Source: Actinomycetota bacterium (GTDB lineage Bacteria > Actinomycetota > Thermoleophilia > Gaiellales > Gaiellaceae). Taken from it: a stretch of DNA of 6,650 nt. A model generated the notes under the pieces. That model made no database searches, was not told the origin of the DNA, and worked only from the letters and a program-made list of their open reading frames with translations. The translations under genes and the position numbers were made by a program. The first letter of the stretch is position 1. Each line of letters starts with the position of its first letter. The stretch is taken from positions 1 to 6,650 of the forward strand of contig JACDER010000084.1 of the NCBI GenBank assembly GCA_013816275.1. The letters run 5' to 3'. Shown piece after piece: positions 1 to 6,650 of the stretch.

Positions 1-55
1 CCGCAACCCACCGCACGACCCGTTAGGATCTCCAGCCGGCCCGCTAAGACCACCC

Positions 56-59
56 GAGG
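56..59 (+). promoter_or_regulatory. Possible Shine-Dalgarno site for the OppB-type permease
   Basis: A GAGG core lies 3 nt before the ATG at 63. The spacing is shorter than the usual 5-9 nt, so the site is weak. It still supports 63 as the start, since the protein from there begins with the basic stretch and first membrane helix expected of the family. The bases before it (1-55) hold no recognisable gene end; stop codons at 24 and 45 share one frame and could close an upstream gene, but too little sequence is present to say which. Confidence 0.4.
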
Positions 60-62
60 CAC

Positions 63-1040
63 ATGTTCAGATACCTGATCAGAAGACTTCTCTGGGCAGT
101 ACTTCTCTTCATCGTGATCACGTTCGTCACGTTCGTGATCTTCTTCATGGCGCCGAACAACCCGGCCCGTGGCCGCTGCGGAGGGGACAACGCGAAGGCG
201 GCGTGTCTCAAGCTAGCAACCGAGGCGCTCGGCCTCGACAAGCCGGTGCCGGTGCAGTACCTCAAGTTTCTGAAGACGATCGTCGTCGACCGCTCGCTCG
301 GGAAGTCGTACTACACGGGCCAGAACGTGAACGACGCGATCGCCCAGGCGGCTCCGGTGACGGCGTCGCTCGTGTTCGGCGGCGCCGTTCTCTGGATGAT
401 CATCGGGCTCGGCGTCGGCATCTTCTCCGCGCTCAAGCCGCGCTCGCTGTTAGACCGGGTCGCCATGATCTTCGTCCTGATCGGCGTGTCTGCGCACCCG
501 GTCTGGATCGGCCTGATCTTCTCCTACTTCTTCGGCTTCAAGTGGGGGATCACCCCGATCGCGAACTACGCGAACTTCTTCGGAGCCCCGTCTGACTCGG
601 GGCTGCCCGGCGGGCCCTGGCAGTGGTTCTACCACCTGATCCTGCCGTGGTGCACCTTCGCGATCCTGTTCGCCGCCCTCTACGTGCGCATGATCAGGGC
701 AAACGTGATGGAGACCCTGAACGAGGACTACGTGCGGACCGCGCGCGCGAAAGGCGCGCCCGAGCGCCGGGTCCTGACCCGGCACGTGCTCCGGAACGCG
801 CTGCTCCCGGTCGTGACGATGCTCGGCATGGACATCGGGCTCGCGCTCGGCGGTGCGATCTTCACCGAGACCGTCTACCAGCTTCCGGGACTGGGGCGCA
901 CCGCAATCCTGGCCATCAACGTGAACGACCTCGCGATCGTGCAGGGCGTGATCGTCTTCTCGACGTTAGCCATCATCTTCTTCAACCTCGTGGTCGACCT
1001 CTTGTATGCGTGGATCGACCCGCGCATCCGGCTCACTTAG
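63..1040 (+). CDS. Peptide ABC transporter permease, DppB/OppB type
   Basis: One of the two membrane subunits of a type I ABC importer for di- or oligopeptides (the family also includes nickel transporters); it would form half of the channel through the cytoplasmic membrane. The 325 residues match the usual DppB length of about 305-340. Six membrane helices can be read at about 9-30, 97-124, 133-158, 188-209, 246-268 and 288-317. A long external loop follows helix 1. The cytoplasmic EAA loop, where an ATPase docks, is clear at 220-250 ([12 protein letters not shown], then [10 protein letters not shown]). The family's PGLG motif is at 275-278 and the C-terminus ends in DPRIR. The external loop carries two cysteines, C39 and C48, which are not typical of the family. 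Two leucines (130 and 302) use TTA, a rare codon at this GC content. The ATPase genes follow 15 nt later. The family call is firm, but the substrate cannot be told from the permease. Confidence 0.95.
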   Translation: MFRYLIRRLLWAVLLFIVITFVTFVIFFMAPNNPARGRCGGDNAKAACLKLATEALGLDKPVPVQYLKFLKTIVVDRSLGKSYYTGQNVNDAIAQAAPVTASLVFGGAVLWMIIGLGVGIFSALKPRSLLDRVAMIFVLIGVSAHPVWIGLIFSYFFGFKWGITPIANYANFFGAPSDSGLPGGPWQWFYHLILPWCTFAILFAALYVRMIRANVMETLNEDYVRTARAKGAPERRVLTRHVLRNALLPVVTMLGMDIGLALGGAIFTETVYQLPGLGRTAILAINVNDLAIVQGVIVFSTLAIIFFNLVVDLLYAWIDPRIRLT

Positions 1041-1055
1041 GTTAAGTTTCGCACC

Positions 1056-2068
<1,013 letters not shown>

Positions 2069-2069
<1 letters not shown>

Positions 2070-3163
2070 TGGCCCAGGCTGCGGCGATCGAGGCGACCCC
2101 GGCTCCCATGACCGGCGACGAGCTGCTCGTCGTCGAGGACGTCAAGAAGTACTTTCCGGTCACCCGAGGGATCATCTTCCAGAAGGAGATCGCGTCGGTG
2201 AAGGCCGTCGACGGCGTCTCCTTCGGCATCAAGCCAGGCGAGACGCTGGGCATCGTCGGCGAGTCTGGCTGCGGGAAGTCCACGCTCGCGCGTTGCATCA
2301 TCAGGCTTCTCGATACAACGGGGGGGGCGGTCTGGTTCGAAGGCCGCGACATCACCAAGCTCTCGCGCACCGCCATGCGGCCGATCCGGCGCGAAATGAC
2401 GATGATCTTCCAGGATCCATACGCGTCGCTCAATCCCCGCAAGCGCGTCGGCTTCATCATCGCCGAGCCGCTCGAGGTGCACCGGCTGGGCACCGACAAG
2501 GAGGTCAAGACGCGCGTCCAGGAGCTCCTCGAGGTCGTCGGCCTCAACCCCGAGCACTACAACCGCTTTCCCCATGAGTTCTCGGGTGGCCAGCGGCAGC
2601 GCATCGGCGTCGCACGCGCGCTTGCGGTCAACCCCAAGCTGATCGTCTGCGACGAGCCCGTCTCGGCGCTCGACGTCTCGGTCCAGGCGCAGATCCTCAA
2701 CCTGCTCAAGGACCTCCAGGACGACTTCGGGCTCACCTACGTCTTCATCGCGCACGACCTGAACGTCGTGCGCCACATCTCGGACCGCGTCATGGTCATG
2801 TATCTGGGCAAGGTCGCCGAGGTTGCGCCGCGGAACGTCCTTTACCAGGAGCCGAAGCATCCGTACACGGGAGCGCTGCTCTCAGCGGTGCCGATCGCGA
2901 ACCCGGAGCTCGGCCGCGCGCGCGAGGCGATCGTGCTCGAGGGCGACGTCCCAAGCCCGGTCAACCCACCGAGCGGGTGTCGCTTCCATCCACGGTGCCC
3001 GCGCTTCCAGGAGGGCCATTGCGATGTGGAGGACCCACCGCTCTATCCGTTCGGAAGCGGGCACTCTGCAGCTTGCCACTATCCGCTCGAACGGTGGCCG
3101 ATGAACGCGGACGAGATGAGCAGGCCGTCCTCGAGCGCCGCCGGGCGGACCGACGGCACCTAG
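2069..3163 (+). CDS. Peptide ABC transporter ATP-binding protein, OppF/DppF type
   Basis: Second ATPase of the peptide importer, expected to pair with the OppD-type subunit. It has 364 residues when started at the ATG in TAATG, where one base overlaps the previous stop. The frame stays open back to 1805, but that part lies over the oppD end in another frame and is not credible protein. M14 at 2108 is a less likely alternative start. Motifs: Walker A GESGCGKS at 64-71, Q-loop Q115 in [10 protein letters not shown], signature FSGGQRQ at 171-177, Walker B LIVCDE at 191-196 with E196, D-loop SALD at 199-202, and H-loop H229. The stretch [20 protein letters not shown] near 31-50 is the usual OppF N-terminal insert. 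The C-terminal domain has cysteines at 304, 310, 318 and 336. A run of eight G (2320-2327) encodes part of the DTTGG turn between Walker A and the Q-loop; the frame is intact across it. The last 25 or so residues are a poorly conserved Ser/Arg-rich tail. Confidence 0.95.
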
Positions 3164-3176
3164 AGCCTCGCGCGAT

Positions 3177-3548
3177 ATGTGGCTCGCGGCGCTCCGCCGG
3201 CTCACGTTTCTCATCCTCGGAGCCTGCGCGATCACAGCCGCGGTGTCGGTGATGGTCGGCGCCCTGCTCGGATCGTCGATCGAACGGTCGCTGACGCTCG
3301 GGTTCTACCTGATCGGCTGTTTCCTGATCCTCGCCGGGTTCTTCGTCGGAAACCGGGGGCCTACCCGGATAAAGGGAGAGGGCGACGGCATGGGGGGACT
3401 GTTCGTGTTCTTCGGGGAGAGGCGGATCCGCTGGGCGACGCTCCGTGAGCAGAACGAATCGATCAACAACTCGGCCGTCTTCGTCACGCTGGGATTCATC
3501 CTCATAGCCGTCGGATTTGCGTTCGATGCAAAGCATTCGTTTACTTAA
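3177..3548 (+). CDS. Small three-helix membrane protein of unknown function
   Basis: I do not recognise a named family. The 123 residues contain three hydrophobic segments at about 9-32, 38-58 and 99-117. The positive-inside rule places the N-terminus (LRR before helix 1) and the 40-residue loop 59-98 in the cytoplasm, and the short C-terminus (DAKHSFT) outside. The loop starts with basic residues (R60, R64, K66), has a glycine-rich patch at 67-75, and contains the block GERRIRWAT (80-88) followed by EQNESINNSA leading into helix 3. Such a distinct polar block suggests a conserved interaction surface, but no catalytic motif is visible. The gene starts 13 nt after the oppF stop, so it is probably in the same transcript. 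No clear Shine-Dalgarno site is seen. Codon use matches the neighbours. An accessory role in the transporter is possible but rests on position only. Confidence 0.8.
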   Translation: MWLAALRRLTFLILGACAITAAVSVMVGALLGSSIERSLTLGFYLIGCFLILAGFFVGNRGPTRIKGEGDGMGGLFVFFGERRIRWATLREQNESINNSAVFVTLGFILIAVGFAFDAKHSFT

Positions 3549-3602
3549 GGCTCTGTTCGTGAACGTCGCTAACTCCTTCCGCTCTCCGGCGTCAAAGCTA
3601 AT

Positions 3603-4097
3603 GTGAGACCAGTGCCGTCACACTGTGAGCGCGCCCGCCAATGGGTGTCCGCCGAGCTCGACGGGAGACTGTCGGAGTTCGAGCACGCTCTGCTCGGCGC
3701 GCACCTCGCAGACTGCGGCTCGTGCCGCGGCTTCCGTACATCGCTTCTGCGCTTCACAGAGGAGCTTCGTTCGGCTCCGCCCGAGCGGCTCGAGCGGCCG
3801 GTCGAGGTCACGCACGCCCGCCGGAGAATTTCCTTCCGGATCGCTCCGGCCGTCGCCGCGCTCGCGGTGACCGCGGTCGGCCTCGGGAGCATCCTCGCGT
3901 CCTCGAACGTCCGGACGGGCTCGGCGGTCAGCCAGTCGCCAGAATCCTCGAGCGCGCCACGGCTGTCGCCCACGAACGGCCCCGTGAACCTCAGCTCGCT
4001 GAGCGGCCTGCGCCGCGACCGGGTGTTGGCAGCAGCCACCACAGTCGATACGAAGCAGATCCAGCGGCCGTCCAGCGGCGGCACCGTCCTCCGCTAG
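3603..4097 (+). CDS. Anti-sigma-factor-like zf-HC2 protein with one membrane helix
   Basis: This 164-residue protein looks like a zinc-binding anti-sigma factor. In that family the N-terminal domain holds an ECF sigma factor at the membrane until a signal releases it. The N-terminal region has C8, H34, C38 and C41, the last three in HLADCGSC, which fits the HxxxCxxC pattern of zf-HC2/ZAS domains. A charged linker (about 50-75, with RRR at 73-75) leads to one membrane helix at about 78-100. The outer part (101-164) is Ser/Pro-rich and low in complexity, with no sensor domain that I can identify. The start is GTG at 3603; a second GTG at 3612 is possible. An ATG at 3601 is followed at once by TGA and cannot serve. 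No Shine-Dalgarno site is obvious. It lies 54 nt after the three-helix protein, and no sigma factor gene adjoins it. Whether it truly controls a sigma factor is inference. Confidence 0.75.
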   Translation: MRPVPSHCERARQWVSAELDGRLSEFEHALLGAHLADCGSCRGFRTSLLRFTEELRSAPPERLERPVEVTHARRRISFRIAPAVAALAVTAVGLGSILASSNVRTGSAVSQSPESSSAPRLSPTNGPVNLSSLSGLRRDRVLAAATTVDTKQIQRPSSGGTVLR

Positions 4098-4192
4098 CAC
4101 CTCCGACGCGTAACGGCGCGGCTCCGGGCGGTACTGTTCGATGATGGTTCTCGCCTCTCCTGTCACCTCGTACGTCTGAAGCCTCGACCATG

Positions 4193-4207
4193 CCGCCCGG
4201 GTGGCGG
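4193..4207 (+). other. Short GC hairpin candidate
   Basis: CCGCC at 4193-4197 pairs with GGCGG at 4203-4207 around a 5-nt loop; two flanking G-U wobbles could lengthen the stem. No T-run follows, so it does not look like a standard intrinsic terminator for the gene ending at 4097. A 5-bp GC stem can easily arise by chance at this base composition. Confidence 0.2.
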
Positions 4208-4228
4208 TGAGCGATACAGCCGCTCTGA

Positions 4229-5857
<1,629 letters not shown>

Positions 5858-5863
5858 CGTCCG

Positions 5864-6286
5864 ATGGCGGATCGCCGCACGTTCTCGGTCTCGGTCGTGA
5901 CCCCTGAAGGGCCCGCGTTCGAGGGCGAGGCAGAGATGCTGATCGTGCCCGGCGCCGACGGCGAGATCGGCGTCCTCGCGCGGCACGCGCCGCTCGTGGC
6001 GATGCTGAAGGCGGGAAACACGCGCGTGCACGTCGGCGAGTCGGAGGTGCAGGAGTTCGCGACCGGCCCCGGCTTCTTCAAGGTCGAGCAGGACCGCGCG
6101 ATCGCGCTCGTGGACGACGCCGTCTCGGCGAAGGAGATCGACAGCGACCGGGCACGAGCGCAGCTCGAGGCCGCGCAGGCCGAGCTCGAGGAGATCGAGA
6201 GCGGTGACTCGACCGCGGATCGCTGGCAGGTCGAGCAGCGGATCCGCCACGCCGAGAACCAGCTGAACGTCGTCGGCGGCGCGTAG
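5864..6286 (+). CDS. atpC: F1F0 ATP synthase subunit epsilon
   Basis: Central-stalk subunit of the ATP synthase; it links the rotor to the F0 ring and, in many bacteria, inhibits ATP hydrolysis through its C-terminal helices. The 140 residues include the N-terminal beta-sandwich (about 4-85) with the family hallmark GEIGVLARHAPLVAMLKAG at 33-51, followed by a helical C-terminal part (about 88-136) rich in Ala, Glu and Arg. The two-helix domain appears complete, so the inhibitory arm could be functional. The helices are joined by a polar stretch near 111-120 (IESGDSTADR). The ATG lies 6 nt after the atpD stop with no strong Shine-Dalgarno site, which points to translational coupling. The order beta then epsilon is the standard end of an atp operon. 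A reductase gene starts 1 nt after the stop. Confidence 0.96.
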   Translation: MADRRTFSVSVVTPEGPAFEGEAEMLIVPGADGEIGVLARHAPLVAMLKAGNTRVHVGESEVQEFATGPGFFKVEQDRAIALVDDAVSAKEIDSDRARAQLEAAQAELEEIESGDSTADRWQVEQRIRHAENQLNVVGGA

Positions 6287-6287
6287 C

Positions 6288-6650
6288 GTGCGCGCCACGG
6301 TCCGCGAGTCCCGGGAGGTGGCGAAGGGGACGCTCTTCGTCGTCTTCGACCTCCAGGGGGAGGAGGTCGACTTCCGCCCCGGCCAGTACTTCTGGGTCGA
6401 GCTGCTCGATCCGCCGTACACGGACGAGCGCGGTGCGCGCCGCCATGTCTCCGTCGCCACCTCACCGACCGAGGAGGGCGTGCTCGGACTCGCGACGCGG
6501 CTCCGCGACACGGCATTCAAGAAATCGCTCGCGGAGCTCGCGCCCGGCGACGAGGTCGCGGTCGAGCAGCCGAAGGGCGAGTTCCTGCTGCCGGAGGAGA
6601 CCGACCGGGACTACGTCTTCGTGTCCGGCGGGATCGGGATCACCGTCTTC
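6288..6650 (+). CDS. Ferredoxin-NADP reductase-type flavoprotein, N-terminal part (runs off the window)
   Basis: First 121 codons of an FAD/NAD(P)H oxidoreductase of the ferredoxin reductase-like superfamily. Such proteins pass electrons between NAD(P)H and a carrier or oxygenase in the cytoplasm. The FAD-binding barrel spans about 1-100, with FRPGQYFWVEL at 29-39 and the flavin motif RHVSVATSP at 52-60. PKGEF at 95-99 is a typical phosphate-side loop. VSGGIGITVF at 112-121 begins the NAD(P)-binding domain; most relatives read GGIGITP there. The usual R-x-(Y/F)-S flavin motif has Val at 54, an unusual replacement of the aromatic residue that normally stacks on the flavin. GTG at 6288 is the start, because the frame has a TGA at 6264 and no better start between. 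It lies 1 nt after the atpC stop and is probably translated with it. The C-terminal NAD(P) domain and any ferredoxin domain are outside the window, so the exact role is open. Confidence 0.88.
   Translation, partial: MRATVRESREVAKGTLFVVFDLQGEEVDFRPGQYFWVELLDPPYTDERGARRHVSVATSPTEEGVLGLATRLRDTAFKKSLAELAPGDEVAVEQPKGEFLLPEETDRDYVFVSGGIGITVF

Noticed and set aside
3555..3564. Palindrome GTTCGTGAAC between the three-helix gene and the zf-HC2 gene, considered as a LexA-type operator
   Set aside because: The half-sites are in the opposite order to the actinobacterial SOS box (GAAC-N4-GTTC), and the arms are only 4 bp, so chance is likely.

Overview
The window reads as one strand of high-GC bacterial chromosome with tightly packed genes, all on the + strand. 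The best guess is an actinobacterium, perhaps of the Thermoleophilia (Gaiella/Solirubrobacter-like). The grounds are the strong G/C bias at third codon positions, the GTG and TTG starts, and the style of the zf-HC2 membrane protein (a short Cys/His N-terminus, an Arg-rich linker, then one membrane helix). This placement is inference from sequence style; no rRNA or marker-gene comparison was possible.

Region 1 (63-3163) is part of an oligopeptide/dipeptide (Opp/Dpp) ABC importer operon: a DppB/OppB-type permease, then OppD-type and OppF-type ATPases. Spacing is tight: 15 nt between the first two genes and a 1-nt TAATG overlap between the ATPases. The second permease (DppC/OppC) and the substrate-binding lipoprotein are not between or after these genes. 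If present they must lie upstream of base 1 or elsewhere. Both ATPases keep all nucleotide-binding motifs and carry the C-terminal four-cysteine peptide-transporter domain.

Region 2 (3177-4097) holds two small membrane-associated genes. The first is a three-helix protein of unknown function, 13 nt after oppF and probably in the same transcript. The second is an anti-sigma-factor-like zf-HC2 protein with one membrane helix. No sigma factor gene is adjacent.

Region 3 (4098-4327) is a 230-nt gap, the longest in the window. It holds a possible degenerate intergenic repeat, two short inverted repeats and the atpD ribosome binding site. It is the likely 5' region of the next operon.

Region 4 (4328-6650) holds atpD and atpC, the beta and epsilon subunits of F1 ATP synthase, followed 1 nt later by the first 121 codons of a ferredoxin-NADP reductase-type flavoprotein that runs off the window. 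The F1 alpha and gamma genes (atpA, atpG), which normally sit just before atpD, are absent. The beta/epsilon pair therefore appears separated from the rest of the ATP synthase genes. That is the most notable structural point in an otherwise ordinary housekeeping and transport region. I found no CRISPR, mobile element, RNA gene or clear novel system.
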